DNA of 64,000 nt, taken from Streptomyces sp. Tue6028. Lineage in GTDB: Bacteria; Actinomycetota; Actinomycetes; Streptomycetales; Streptomycetaceae. Of the stretch, positions 26,365 through 35,477 are shown in pieces. Each line of letters starts with the position of its first letter. The first letter of the stretch is position 1. The notes below the pieces were generated by a model, which saw only the letters and a list, made by a program, of their open reading frames with translations, was not told where the DNA came from and did no database searches. The translations under genes and the position numbers were made by a program. The stretch covers positions 62,001 through 126,000 of the forward strand of contig NZ_MLCE01000018.1 in the NCBI RefSeq assembly GCF_002300165.1. Reading direction: 5' to 3'.

Positions 26365-28464
26365 TCACGCCGCGACCGGCTCCTGCGTCTCGGCCTTCGC
26401 CGATATCGGAGCGTCCGCGGCCCCCGCCGCGACGCCCGCCGGAGCCTGCTTGCGCATGCCCTTGAGGACGACGACCAGAGCCGCGCTCACACCGACGCCC
26501 GCGGCGATGGCGATCAGGTAGAGGAACGGGTTGCCGATCAGCGGGACCACGAAGATGCCGCCGTGCGGGGCCCGCAGGGTGGCGCCGAACGCCATCGACA
26601 GCGCACCGGTGACCGCGCCGCCCACCATGGAAGCGGGGATGACGCGCAGCGGGTCGGCCGCGGCGAACGGGATCGCGCCCTCCGAGATGAAGGAGGCACC
26701 GAGGACCCAGGCGGCCTTGCCGTTCTCGCGTTCGGTCTGGGTGAAGAGCTTGCCGCGCACGGTCGTCGCCAGGGCCATGGCGAGCGGCGGGACCATGCCG
26801 GCCGCCATCACCGCGGCCATGATCTTCATCGCCGAGTCGCTGGGGCTCGCGACGGCGATGCCCGCGGTGGCGAAGGTGTACGCGACCTTGTTGACCGGGC
26901 CTCCGAGGTCGAAGCACATCATCAGGCCGAGGAGGGCTCCGAGGAGGATGGCGTTGGTGCCGGTGAGGCCGTTCAGCCAGTCCGTCATGCCCTTCTGCGC
27001 GGAGGCGATGGGCTTGCCGATCACCACGAACATCAGGAATCCGACGATCGCCGCGGAGATCAGCGGGATCACCACCACCGGCATGATGCCGCGCAGGGCA
27101 GCCGGGATCCTGACCCGCTGGATGGCGAGCACCACCGCACCGGCGATGAGACCGGCGGCCAGACCGCCGAGGAAGCCCGCGTTAATGGTGAGGGAGATCG
27201 CGCCGCCGACGAAGCCCGGCACGAGTCCTGGCCGGTCGGCCATGCCGTAGGCGATGTAGCCGGCCAGGACCGGCACGAGGAAGCCGAAGGAGACGACGCC
27301 GATCTGGAAGAACAGGGCTCCCCAGCTGTCCGCCTGGGTCCACAGGAAGTGGTCCATGACCGAGGGCGCCTTGTTGATCTTGTAGCCGCCGATCGCGAAG
27401 CCCAGGGCGATCAGCAGACCGCCCGCGGCGACGAACGGGACCATGTAACTGACTCCGGACATCAGCCACTTGCGCAGCTTGGTGCCGTAGCCCTCACCGG
27501 ACTCGCCGGCGCGCTCGACGGGCGTGCCGTGGGCCGCCGCGGAGGTGACCTCGCCGCGCGCCGCCTTGTCCCGCACCTCGTCGATGAGCGCGGCGGGCTT
27601 GTTGATGCCCGCCTTCACGCCGACGTCCACGGTCGGCTTGCCGGCGAAGCGGTCCTTGTCCCGCACCGGCACGTCGTGCGCGAAGATCACGCCGTCCGCG
27701 GCGGCGATGACCGCGGGGTCGAGGCGGGTGAATCCGGCCGAACCCTGGGTCTCGACGACGACCTCGATGCCTGCCTCGCGGCCGGCGTTCTCCAGGGACT
27801 CGGCCGCCATGTAGGTGTGGGCGATGCCGGTGGGGCAGGAGGTGACGGCGACGACACGGAACGGCCGCTCGGCCTCCGCGTCGGTGGCGCCCGGCGCCGG
27901 GGCGGGTCCGTCCTCGACGGTCGCACCCGGCACCGGGGCCGTGCCGTCCACGCCGGTGCCTGCGGAGGCCGCCGCATTCGGCACCGTCGCGGAGTTCTCG
28001 GGGGCCGTGGCGGGGGCCGGGGGCTCCTCGCCGCGGATGAGCGCTGCCGCGGTCGCCGCGTCGCCCGCCGCCCGCAGCGCGGAGGTGAACTCGGCGTTCA
28101 TCAGCTGACGGGCCAGCGACGACAGGATGGTGAGGTGGGCGTCGTCCGCGCCCGCCGGGGCGGCGATCAGGAAGATCAGGTCGGCGGGTCCGTCCGGTGC
28201 GCCGAAGTCGATGCCCTCCGCGCTGCGTCCGAACGCGAGCGTCGGCTCGGTGACGTGCTCACTGCGGCAGTGCGGGATACCGATGCCGCCGTCCAGGCCC
28301 GTCGGCATCTGGGCCTCGCGAGCCGCCACGTCGGCGATGAAGCCGTCGAGGTCGGTCACCCGGCCCAGGGCGACCATGCGTTCCGCGAGGGCGCGCGCCG
28401 CCGCTTCCTTCGTATCGGCGGACAGGTCGAGGTCGACCAGGTCCGCGGTGATCATCTCGCTCAT
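26365..28464 (-). CDS. fruA: PTS fructose transporter subunit IIABC
   Basis: 699-residue fused enzyme II that imports fructose while phosphorylating it to fructose-1-phosphate. Order: EIIA (1-145) with phospho-His65 in GIGIPHC; an Ala/Pro linker; EIIB (about 202-300) with phospho-Cys210 in VTSCPTGIAHTYMAAE; EIIC (about 330-680) with some eight to ten membrane helices. It is last in the fruR-fruK-fruA run, 235 bp after fruK; the start ATG has AAGGAG upstream. Expression should respond to FruR. Confidence 0.95.
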   Translation of the reverse strand: MSEMITADLVDLDLSADTKEAAARALAERMVALGRVTDLDGFIADVAAREAQMPTGLDGGIGIPHCRSEHVTEPTLAFGRSAEGIDFGAPDGPADLIFLIAAPAGADDAHLTILSSLARQLMNAEFTSALRAAGDAATAAALIRGEEPPAPATAPENSATVPNAAASAGTGVDGTAPVPGATVEDGPAPAPGATDAEAERPFRVVAVTSCPTGIAHTYMAAESLENAGREAGIEVVVETQGSAGFTRLDPAVIAAADGVIFAHDVPVRDKDRFAGKPTVDVGVKAGINKPAALIDEVRDKAARGEVTSAAAHGTPVERAGESGEGYGTKLRKWLMSGVSYMVPFVAAGGLLIALGFAIGGYKINKAPSVMDHFLWTQADSWGALFFQIGVVSFGFLVPVLAGYIAYGMADRPGLVPGFVGGAISLTINAGFLGGLAAGLIAGAVVLAIQRVRIPAALRGIMPVVVIPLISAAIVGFLMFVVIGKPIASAQKGMTDWLNGLTGTNAILLGALLGLMMCFDLGGPVNKVAYTFATAGIAVASPSDSAMKIMAAVMAAGMVPPLAMALATTVRGKLFTQTERENGKAAWVLGASFISEGAIPFAAADPLRVIPASMVGGAVTGALSMAFGATLRAPHGGIFVVPLIGNPFLYLIAIAAGVGVSAALVVVLKGMRKQAPAGVAAGAADAPISAKAETQEPVAA

Positions 28465-28699
28465 CGCGGGCTCCTTCGCACGCGTATCGCCCGTGGGGAT
28501 TCGTGGGCGGGGGTGGGGACGGGGATGCTGCGCCCAGAGGGAACAGGGGTGAGGGGGGTGAGGAGTGTGAGAGGGGTGAGGGAAGTGGCAGCGGTGGTGC
28601 AGGGGGCTGCGGGACCGGGAAGGTCCCGCCGTTCGGCTGCGGCGAGGGAGGGGAGTCCCCGCCGTATCAGGGGCGTACGGGCCCGGCGGGCGACCGGGG

Positions 28700-29653
28700 T
28701 CATGGCACCGGCTCCGTGAGGGGAAGGTCCATCGGGATCTCCGTCGTGACCGTCACCGCGGAGGCGTCGAGGTCGGCCGGTCCGGGCATCACGCTGCCGG
28801 GGAGCTGGACGGCGGCCGCGCCGTGGGCGACGGCGGAGGCGAGCGCGGCGGGACCGCGGCCGCCGGCGATCAGGAAGCCGGCGAGCGAGGAGTCGCCGGC
28901 GCCCACGTTGCTGCGTACGGCGTCGACGCGGGCGCTGCCGAACCAGGCGCCCGTCTCCTCCACCAGCAGCTGCCCGTCCGCGCCCAGGCTCGCGAGCACG
29001 GCGCGTGCGCCCTGCTCACGCAACTCCTCCGCCGCCTTGACGGCGTCGCCCACCGTGGCGAGCGGGCGCCCGACAGCCTCCGCGAGTTCCTCGGCGTTCG
29101 GCTTCACCACGTCGGGCCGCTCGCGCAGTGCCTCCCGCAGTGCCTGGCCGGACGTGTCCAACGCGATCCGGGCGCCCGCCGCGTGGGCCCGCGCGACGAG
29201 ATCGGCGTACCAGGACGGCGCGAGCCCGCGCGGAAGGCTGCCGCAGCAGGTGATCCAGTCGGTGTTGCCGGGGCGGTAGTGCCGGCGGACCGTCTCCAGG
29301 AGGAGTTCCGCCTCGGCGGCGGAGAGTTCGGGACCCGGTGCGTTGATCTTCGTGAGCGTGCCGTCGGGTTCGGCGACCGAGATGTTCGAGCGGGTGGCTC
29401 CGGCGACCGGGACCGGCGCGACCTCGATGCCCTGCGCGTCGAGCAGCTGGGCGACGAGTGCGCCGGGCGCTCCGCCCAGCGGGAGGACGGCGACCGTGTG
29501 CCGGCCGGCCGCGGCGGCCGCGCGCGAGACGTTCACGCCCTTGCCGCCCGGGTCCATGCGTTCGCCGGTGGCCCGGATGACCTCGCCGCGGTCGAGCGAC
29601 GGGACCTCGTACGTACGGTCGAGGGAGGGGTTGGGGGTGACGGTCAGGATCAT
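28700..29653 (-). CDS. fruK: 1-phosphofructokinase
   Basis: PfkB-family sugar kinase, 317 residues, that converts fructose-1-phosphate made by FruA to fructose-1,6-bisphosphate. MILTVTPNPSLDRTYEVP opens the protein; RMDPGGKGVNVSRAAAAAG is the PfkB N-terminal signature; VRSNVGAGDSSLAGFLIAGG holds the anion hole and catalytic Asp. The ATG at 29653 is chosen over longer Arg-rich readings. It lies between fruR and fruA on the same strand. Confidence 0.95.
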   Translation of the reverse strand: MILTVTPNPSLDRTYEVPSLDRGEVIRATGERMDPGGKGVNVSRAAAAAGRHTVAVLPLGGAPGALVAQLLDAQGIEVAPVPVAGATRSNISVAEPDGTLTKINAPGPELSAAEAELLLETVRRHYRPGNTDWITCCGSLPRGLAPSWYADLVARAHAAGARIALDTSGQALREALRERPDVVKPNAEELAEAVGRPLATVGDAVKAAEELREQGARAVLASLGADGQLLVEETGAWFGSARVDAVRSNVGAGDSSLAGFLIAGGRGPAALASAVAHGAAAVQLPGSVMPGPADLDASAVTVTTEIPMDLPLTEPVP

Positions 29654-29748
29654 GCGCACTCGTTTCTCGGACACGGCACTGACGGGCCCGCGTTCTCCAC
29701 GCGGCGCTCGCGTGCCGCGTTCTCCACACGGCACTCGCGCGCCGTGCT

Positions 29749-30510
29749 CTATACACACAGCACTTCGGTGCCGCCCCGCTCGACGGAGGCGGCGTCTTCG
29801 GGGCTCAGCCCGCGGTCGGTGATCAGCAGGTCCACGTCGCACAGGTCGCCGAAGCGGGCGAAGTGCTCCTGGCCGCTCTTGGAGGAGTCGGCGAGCAGCA
29901 CCACGCGGCGCGCGGCGTGCAGGGCGGCGCGCTTGACGGCGGCCTCGGCCAGATCGGGGGTGGTCAGTCCGTAGTCGGCCGAGAAACCGTTGGCCGCGAT
30001 GAAGAGGACGTCGGCGCGGATCTCGCCGTACGCGCGCAGCGCCCAGGCGTCCACGGCGGCGCGGGTACGGTGCCGGACGCGTCCGCCGACGAGGTGGAGC
30101 TGGATGCCGGGGTGGTCGGCGAGGCGGGCGGCGATGGGCAGGCTGTGGGTGACGACGGTGAGCGTCGCCTCCAGGGGGAGGGCACCGGCGAGCCGGGAGA
30201 CGGTCGATCCGGCGTCCAGGATCACCGTGCCGTCGCCGGGCAGTTCGGCGAGGGCGGCCCGCGCTATGCGGTCCTTCTCGTCGGCGGACGTGGACTCGCG
30301 CTCGGCGAGGTCGGGCTCGAAGTCCAGGCGTCCGGCCGGGATCGCCCCGCCGTGCACGCGACGCACGAGACCCGCGCGGTCCAGGGCCTTCAGGTCCCGG
30401 CGGATGGTCTCCGCGGTGACCTGGAACTCCTCGGCCAGCGAGAGCACATCCACCCGTCCGCCGTCACGGGCGAGCCGCAGGATCTCCTGCTGTCGCTCCG
30501 GTGCGTACAT
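29749..30510 (-). CDS. fruR: DeoR-family regulator of the fructose operon
   Basis: 253 residues: N-terminal DeoR winged helix (RQQEILRLARDGGRVDVLSL then AEEFQVTAETIRRDLKAL) and a C-terminal sugar-phosphate-sensing domain with ILDAGSTVSRLAGALP, IAANGFSADYGLTTPD and LLADSSKSGQEHFARFGDL. The expected inducer is fructose-1-phosphate. It is first in the operon, and a 12-bp inverted repeat lies in the upstream region, implying autoregulation together with fruK and fruA. Confidence 0.92.
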   Translation of the reverse strand: MYAPERQQEILRLARDGGRVDVLSLAEEFQVTAETIRRDLKALDRAGLVRRVHGGAIPAGRLDFEPDLAERESTSADEKDRIARAALAELPGDGTVILDAGSTVSRLAGALPLEATLTVVTHSLPIAARLADHPGIQLHLVGGRVRHRTRAAVDAWALRAYGEIRADVLFIAANGFSADYGLTTPDLAEAAVKRAALHAARRVVLLADSSKSGQEHFARFGDLCDVDLLITDRGLSPEDAASVERGGTEVLCV

Positions 30511-30531
30511 GTCCGCTCGCCTCCGCGTGAT

Positions 30532-30595
30532 GCCCGAACCTGTGGTTTCACTCGGAGGCTACGCCCGGATTTCTTGAAAGTAAACAGGTTCGGGC
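30532..30595. promoter_or_regulatory. 12-bp inverted repeat upstream of fruR, candidate FruR operator
   Basis: GCCCGAACCTGT at 30532-30543 pairs exactly with ACAGGTTCGGGC at 30584-30595. A further TTCGGGC follows at about 30599. The left arm is 22 bp before the fruR start. The AT-rich stretch between the arms (TTTCTTGAAAGTAAA) may hold the promoter. Confidence 0.5.
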
Positions 30596-31229
30596 TTGAT
30601 TCGGGCATGAACGGACTTCCGTTTGTGTCCGGTGCGGAGCGTTGTCGGCCGTTTCGCCGTCTGTCCGGTGGGTGGGTCGGGGCCGTGCCGGTGATCCGCC
30701 CGTTGCAGCCCTCGTGTGGTCCGGTGGGTCAGTGCGGTCGGTTCGTGGCGCCGTCCGCAACGGGCATGTGATTCACCGGCACGGCCCCTTCGGTGAGAGG
30801 GCGACTGCGGGTGTGAGTGGGGCTGGGGTCCGGCCGTTGGTCCGTCCGGCGGTAGCTCCCAGCCCGTTCCGCCCGCGGCAGCAGTTCCCGTCCCGCCCCG
30901 CATTGAGGACAGGGAGCCACCTTTCAGCCCGGCCGGCGATTGAGGACGAGGCCGTCCAGGCCGACTTCCCCACCCCGGGGTCGTCATTGTCGGGGTCGGG
31001 GGGGCAGTGCCCCACCCCGTCCGGCGCTTGAGGACACGGCCGTTCAGGCCGATCGGGGGTCCGGGGGTGGAGCCCCGGGGGTTCGGGTCGGGTAGAGGCG
31101 GAGGGGGCGAGGGACGGCTGTCGACGGGCCGCGCCGGCTGTGGGGGCGAGGGGCCTGGGCGCGGTGCGGTCGGGGCATGGGGACGGGCCCGGCACCTGAG
31201 GTGCCGGGCCCGCTCCCCTCCACCGGGTC
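30596..31229. repeat. intergenic stretch with dispersed GATTGAGGAC-type repeats
   Basis: About 630 bp with no gene recognised. Three related units occur: CGCATTGAGGACAGG (near 30899), CGGCGATTGAGGACGAGGCC (near 30940) and CGGCGCTTGAGGACACGGCC (near 31022), the last two followed by GT(C/T)CAGGCCGA. Units of this kind recur between Streptomyces genes. A hairpin from repeated CCCCACCCCG/CGGGGT segments surrounds 30980-31020. These may be terminators or folded 3' regions of the convergent exporter transcript. Confidence 0.5.
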
Positions 31230-32780
31230 TCAGCCGACGAGCTCGGGCTCCCGCTCCCCCGCGGCCGTGTCGACGCCCGCGTCCTCGGCGTCCGCGCCCT
31301 CGACGTGCTGGGCCGGCCGCTTCGGCAGGGCGAACATCAGCAGGAAGATGACCGCCATCACCGCCGCGACCCAGCCCAGCGCGTGCTGGAAGGCGTTCAC
31401 GAAGGCGGGGCCCACCTGGGCCGGGGTCAGTCGGTCACCGATCTCGCCGAAGAAGAGGACCGACACCAGCCCGAGTCCGAGGGCGTTGCCCATCTGCTGC
31501 ACGGTGTTGATGAGTCCGGAAGCCGAGCCGGAGTGCTCGCGCGGGACCTCCGAGAGCACCGCGTCCGTCAGCGGGGCCACGATGAAGCCCATGCCCGCAC
31601 CCATGACCACCAGCGGGAGGGCCATCTGCCAGGAGGCGATGGACATGCCGTACCGGTCGGACTCCCAGATGTAGAGGAGCACACCGAGCGCCATGGTCAG
31701 GGCGCCCGCCTGGAGGACCTTGCGGCCGAACCGGGGGACCAGCAGCTGCACCGACATGCCCGCCGCCGCCGACACCGCGATGGAGAACGGAACCCCGGTC
31801 AGACCGGCCCGCAGCGGGCTCCAGCCGAGGCCGACCTGCATGTAGAGGGTCCAGACCAGGAAGAAGACACCGAGGCCGACGCCGAAGACCGTCTGGACGG
31901 CGATGCCCGCCGCGAAGCTCTTCACCTTGAACAGCGACAGCTCCACCAGCGGCGAACCGTCCCGCGCGGTCTTCCGCTTCTCGTACGCCACCAGCACCGC
32001 GAAGACGACCAGGGCGCCGGCCATCGACACGTATCCCCACACCGGCCAGCCCAGCTCGCGGCCACGGGTCAGCGGGTAGAGCAGCATCAGCAGGCCGAGC
32101 GTGACGAGGGCGACGCCGACGAGGTCGAGCTTGAGGGCCCGCGGGGCCTTGGACTCGCTGATGAAACGGCGGCCCAGGAACAGCGCGACCACACCCACCG
32201 GCAGGTTGATCAGGAAGATCGGCCGCCACTCCAGGCCGAACAGGTTCCACTCGGTCAGCAGCGCACCGAGCAGCGGGCCGGACACGGCGCCGAGACCGAC
32301 GATCGCACCGAAGAGGCCGAAGACCTTGCCCCGCTCGTGCGCCGGGAAGGTGGCGTGCACGATCGACAGCACCTGCGGCACCATCATCGCGGCCATGGCG
32401 CCCTGCAGGATGCGCGAGGCGACGAGCATCTCCGGGTTGGCGGCGAAGCCGCACAGGGCCGAGGCCACGGTGAATCCGGCTATGCCGACGAGGAAGAGCC
32501 GCTTGCGTCCGTGGATGTCGCCGAGCCGTCCACCCGTGATCAGTCCGGCGGCGAAGGCCAGCGCGTAGCCCGCGGTGATCCACTGGATCTGGCTGAACGA
32601 GGCGCCGGCGTCCTGCTGGATCGACGGGATCGCGATGTTGACGATCGTGACGTCGACCAGGTCCATGAAGGCCGCGGTCATCACGATGGCGAGCGCGAAC
32701 CAGCGCCGCCGGTCGGCCGAGCCGGCGGGGGCGTCGGCCGGCTCGGCCGTGCTGCTGAGAGTGGTGTCGGTGGAGGTCAT
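31230..32780 (-). CDS. DHA2-type MFS exporter (EmrB/QacA family)
   Basis: 516 residues with about fourteen membrane helices. FMDLVDVTIVNIAIPSIQQD is the DHA2 motif in helix 1, WITAGYALAFAAGLITGGRL then GDIHGRKR the antiporter signature. Proton-driven efflux of hydrophobic drugs or natural products is the usual role. The ATG at 32780 is divergent from a WYL-domain regulator, with an operator-like inverted repeat between. Confidence 0.9.
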   Translation of the reverse strand: MTSTDTTLSSTAEPADAPAGSADRRRWFALAIVMTAAFMDLVDVTIVNIAIPSIQQDAGASFSQIQWITAGYALAFAAGLITGGRLGDIHGRKRLFLVGIAGFTVASALCGFAANPEMLVASRILQGAMAAMMVPQVLSIVHATFPAHERGKVFGLFGAIVGLGAVSGPLLGALLTEWNLFGLEWRPIFLINLPVGVVALFLGRRFISESKAPRALKLDLVGVALVTLGLLMLLYPLTRGRELGWPVWGYVSMAGALVVFAVLVAYEKRKTARDGSPLVELSLFKVKSFAAGIAVQTVFGVGLGVFFLVWTLYMQVGLGWSPLRAGLTGVPFSIAVSAAAGMSVQLLVPRFGRKVLQAGALTMALGVLLYIWESDRYGMSIASWQMALPLVVMGAGMGFIVAPLTDAVLSEVPREHSGSASGLINTVQQMGNALGLGLVSVLFFGEIGDRLTPAQVGPAFVNAFQHALGWVAAVMAVIFLLMFALPKRPAQHVEGADAEDAGVDTAAGEREPELVG

Positions 32781-32790
32781 GGAAAGAAGA

Positions 32791-32820
32791 TAGGACCCCA
32801 ATAGGTCAGATCGTGTCCTA
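32791..32820. promoter_or_regulatory. operator-like inverted repeat between exporter and WYL regulator
   Basis: TAGGAC (32791-32796) and GTCCTA (32815-32820) form an inverted repeat in a 62-bp divergent region, with AATAGGTCAGATC inside. The likely binder is the adjoining WYL protein. Confidence 0.4.
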
Positions 32821-32842
32821 GATCTGCGGCACTCTGGAAAAC

Positions 32843-33844
32843 ATGACAACGGACACTCCGGCACGTCTCCTCCAGCTCCTCTCCCTCCTCCAGACGCCCC
32901 GCGAATGGCCCGGCGGCGAGCTCTCCGAGCGGCTCGGGGTGTCCCGCCGTACCGTGCGGCGGGACATCGACCGCCTGCGGGAGCTCGGCTATCCCGTGCA
33001 GGCGACCAAGGGGGCCGACGGCGGGTACCGGCTGGTCGCGGGCAAGGCGATGCCGCCGCTCGTGCTCGACGACGAGGAGGCCGTCGCGATCGCGGTGGGG
33101 CTGCGGGCCGGCGCCGGGCACGCCGTCGAGGGCGTGGACGAGGCCTCGGTACGGGCCCTCGCCAAGCTGGAGCAGGTGCTGCCGTCCCGGCTGCGCCACC
33201 GCGTGTCCACGCTGCAGGCCGCCACCACTCCGCTGACCAGCGGGGACGGCGCCAGCATCGCGCCCGAGACGCTGACCGTGATGGCGTCGTGCGTCGCGGG
33301 CCGGGAGCGGCTGCGGTTCGCGTACCGCTCGGGGGACGGGACGCCGTCACGGCGGCTGACGGAGCCGTACCGGCTCGTCTCCACCGGCCGCCGCTGGTAT
33401 CTCGTCGCCTACGACCTCGACCGCGAGGACTGGCGTACGTTCCGTGTCGACCGGGTCTCCGAGCCGTTCGCCACGGGGGCCCGGTTCGCCGCGCGCGAGT
33501 TGCCCGCCGGGAACGCCGCCGACTACCTGCGGCAGTCCATGTACCGGCGTCAGGAGACGTACGCCTTCGAGGTCACCTTCGCCGCTCCCGCCGAGTTCGT
33601 CGCGGCGCGGCTGCCCGCCTGGCTCGGTGCGCCCGAACCGGTCGACGACCACAGGTGCCGGCTGCGGGCCTCGGCCGGCGACTCCGTGGAGTGGCTGGCG
33701 GTGCGGCTGGCGATGGTCGACTGCGAGTTCGTGGTGCACGAGCCGCCGGAACTGGTCGGCTGCGTCAGGGACTTGGGCGCTCGCCTGACCCGGGCGGGCG
33801 GCGACCCTGCGGACGCCGGAACACTCGCCGCGCCCCGCGGATGA
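32843..33844 (+). CDS. HTH/WYL-domain transcriptional regulator
   Basis: 333 residues: N-terminal HTH_11 domain (ARLLQLLSLLQTPREWPGGE then LSERLGVSRRTVRRDIDRL), central WYL domain (about 150-235: YRSGDGTPSRRLTEPYRLVS, RRWYLVAYDLDREDWRTFRV) and a WCX C-terminal domain. WYL domains bind nucleic-acid or nucleotide ligands in several systems. Divergent from the DHA2 exporter, which it probably controls. Confidence 0.88.
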   Translation: MTTDTPARLLQLLSLLQTPREWPGGELSERLGVSRRTVRRDIDRLRELGYPVQATKGADGGYRLVAGKAMPPLVLDDEEAVAIAVGLRAGAGHAVEGVDEASVRALAKLEQVLPSRLRHRVSTLQAATTPLTSGDGASIAPETLTVMASCVAGRERLRFAYRSGDGTPSRRLTEPYRLVSTGRRWYLVAYDLDREDWRTFRVDRVSEPFATGARFAARELPAGNAADYLRQSMYRRQETYAFEVTFAAPAEFVAARLPAWLGAPEPVDDHRCRLRASAGDSVEWLAVRLAMVDCEFVVHEPPELVGCVRDLGARLTRAGGDPADAGTLAAPRG

Positions 33845-33964
33845 GCCTCGGCCCCCGGGCCGGCCCGGCGCGCGGCCGCGCGACCGGTCCGCTCACGGGC
33901 GCAGCCGGTTCGGCCTCGTCGGGGCCGAGTTGTCGTTGTGTCGCTGTGGCAGAATCTGCCCTTC

Positions 33965-33997
33965 GGGTCACCCCGGGGTTCAGGTCCGGGGTGGCCC
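33965..33997. terminator. hairpin between WYL regulator and the 6C RNA
   Basis: GGGTCACCCCGG and CCGGGGTGGCCC pair across an eight-base loop. It could end the WYL transcript from one side and the 6C RNA or hrdD transcript from the other. Confidence 0.6.
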
Positions 33998-34002
33998 GTC
34001 AG

Positions 34003-34140
34003 CGTTCTGCCCGAAAGCCCGCACGCACAGCCCTCGCAGAACGGAGCCGAGCCTCGGCGCCAGGGGGGGTGAGGCGCCGAGGCTCGGCTCGGAAGAGTCC
34101 CGTCGCGAGGGGGGGTGCGTCGGGACTCGGCTCTTGGGGG
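34003..34140 (-). ncRNA. 6C RNA (actinobacterial C-rich-loop small RNA)
   Basis: On the minus strand two strong hairpins each expose a run of seven cytosines. Hairpin 1 (34128-34095) pairs GAGTCCCG with CGGGACTC around a loop with CACCCCCCC. Hairpin 2 (34090-34044) has an 18-bp perfect stem of GAGCCGAGCC type around TCACCCCCCCT. This is the defining layout of the actinobacterial 6C RNA family. A weaker third stem CGTTCTGC/GCAGAACG (34043-34003) follows. It lies downstream of hrdD on the same strand. In other actinobacteria C-rich loops pair with G-rich mRNA leaders. Confidence 0.85.
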
Positions 34141-34169
34141 TCGATGGTGCGTCTGCCCTGGACTGAGCC

Positions 34170-34219
34170 CTTCAACCCTGGGCTCTGAAGTCTTGTTCCC
34201 AGAGCCCAGCAGGTTGAAG
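34170..34219 (-). terminator. long hairpin downstream of hrdD
   Basis: CTTCAACC-CTGGGCTCTG pairs with CAGAGCCCAG-(CA)-GGTTGAAG, 18 bp with a two-base bulge around a 12-base loop, 89 bp past the hrdD stop. It separates hrdD from the 6C RNA. Confidence 0.7.
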
Positions 34220-34308
34220 CGGCCTTACATGGCCATGTCTGGTCGACTTGTGGCCAACGTTGCGCGCACGGTCGGGCGCGATACGGGCGGACTCGTGGAC
34301 CCCGGTGC

Positions 34309-35307
34309 TTACGCCGCCGCGTCGAACCCGGTGTCGCGGGCCAGCTTCTTCAGTTCGAGAAGGGCGTGCTTCTCGATCTGACGGATGCGCTCGCGCGTCA
34401 GCCCGTGCTCCTTGCCGACCTCGGTGAGCGTGCGCTCCCGGCCGTCCTCGATGCCGTACCGCATCTTGATGATGGAGGCCGTGCGCTGGTCGAGGCGGCC
34501 GATCAAGTCGTCCAAGCCCTCGCTGCGCAGCAGTGTCAGCACCGACTGCTCGGGCGACACGGCCGAGGTGTCCTCCAGCAGATCGCCGAACTGGGTCTCG
34601 CCCTCGTCGTCCACCGCCATGTTCAGCGAGACCGGGTCGCGGGCCCAGTCCAGGACGTCGCCCACGCGCTCCGGGGTCGAACCGAGCTCGGCGGCGATCT
34701 CCGCGTGCTCCGGCTCCCGCCCGTGCTCGCGGTTGAACTCGCGCTGTACGCGGCGGATGCGGCCCAGTTCCTCGACCAGGTGCACGGGGAGGCGGATCGT
34801 GCGCGACTGGTCGGCGATCGAGCGGGTGATGGCCTGACGGATCCACCACGTGGCGTACGTCGAGAACTTGAAGCCCTTGCGGTAGTCGAACTTCTCGACG
34901 GCGCGGACCAAGCCCGCGTTGCCCTCCTGGATCAGGTCGAGCAGGGGCAGGCCGCTGCGCGGATAGCGTCGCGCCACAGCCACGACCAGGCGGAGGTTCG
35001 AACGGATGAATATGTCCTTCGCTCGCTCCGCGTCCGCGACGAGCGCCTCGAGCTCCTCACGGGTGGCGTCGGCCTGGGCCTCCTCCTCCCCGTCGAGGAT
35101 CTGCCGCGCGAACACACCCGCCTCGATGATCTGGGACAGCTCGACTTCCTTGGCGGCGTCGAGCAGGGGCGTACGCGCGATCTCGTCGAGGTACATGCCG
35201 ACCAGGTCGCGGTCGGCGATCTCGCCGCCTACGGCGCGAACACTGCGTGCCGCGTCGGCGGTCTCGCCGGTGGCGGACTGACGACGGGCGACGGCACGGG
35301 TTGCCAT
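34309..35307 (-). CDS. hrdD: RNA polymerase principal-like sigma factor HrdD
   Basis: 332-residue sigma-70 group 2 factor: region 1.2 (DRDLVGMYLDEIARTPLLDA), region 2 (SNLRLVVAVARRYPRSGLPL then LDLIQEGNAGLVRAVEKFDY and FSTYATWWIRQAITRSIADQ), region 3 (RLPVHLVEELGRIRRVQREF), region 4 HTH (REHGLTRERIRQIEKHALLE-like segment near 305). Length and sequence fit Streptomyces HrdD rather than the longer HrdB, which has an extended N-terminus. HrdD is non-essential and recognises promoters close to those of HrdB. ATG at 35307. Confidence 0.9.
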   Translation of the reverse strand: MATRAVARRQSATGETADAARSVRAVGGEIADRDLVGMYLDEIARTPLLDAAKEVELSQIIEAGVFARQILDGEEEAQADATREELEALVADAERAKDIFIRSNLRLVVAVARRYPRSGLPLLDLIQEGNAGLVRAVEKFDYRKGFKFSTYATWWIRQAITRSIADQSRTIRLPVHLVEELGRIRRVQREFNREHGREPEHAEIAAELGSTPERVGDVLDWARDPVSLNMAVDDEGETQFGDLLEDTSAVSPEQSVLTLLRSEGLDDLIGRLDQRTASIIKMRYGIEDGRERTLTEVGKEHGLTRERIRQIEKHALLELKKLARDTGFDAAA

Positions 35308-35477
35308 GCGTGCTCCCTTGCGATGGTGGGCTTGCGGGTGGTCCTGGACTTCGGGTTCACCCTCCCGGGTGCCCGGCATCCGATGGAAACAACGACTGGA
35401 ATCAGGACAGAATTCCCAACCCGCCCCTCGATTTTTCTGATCATGCAGTACCCTGTCCGGCCACCCAGGGAGGACAG

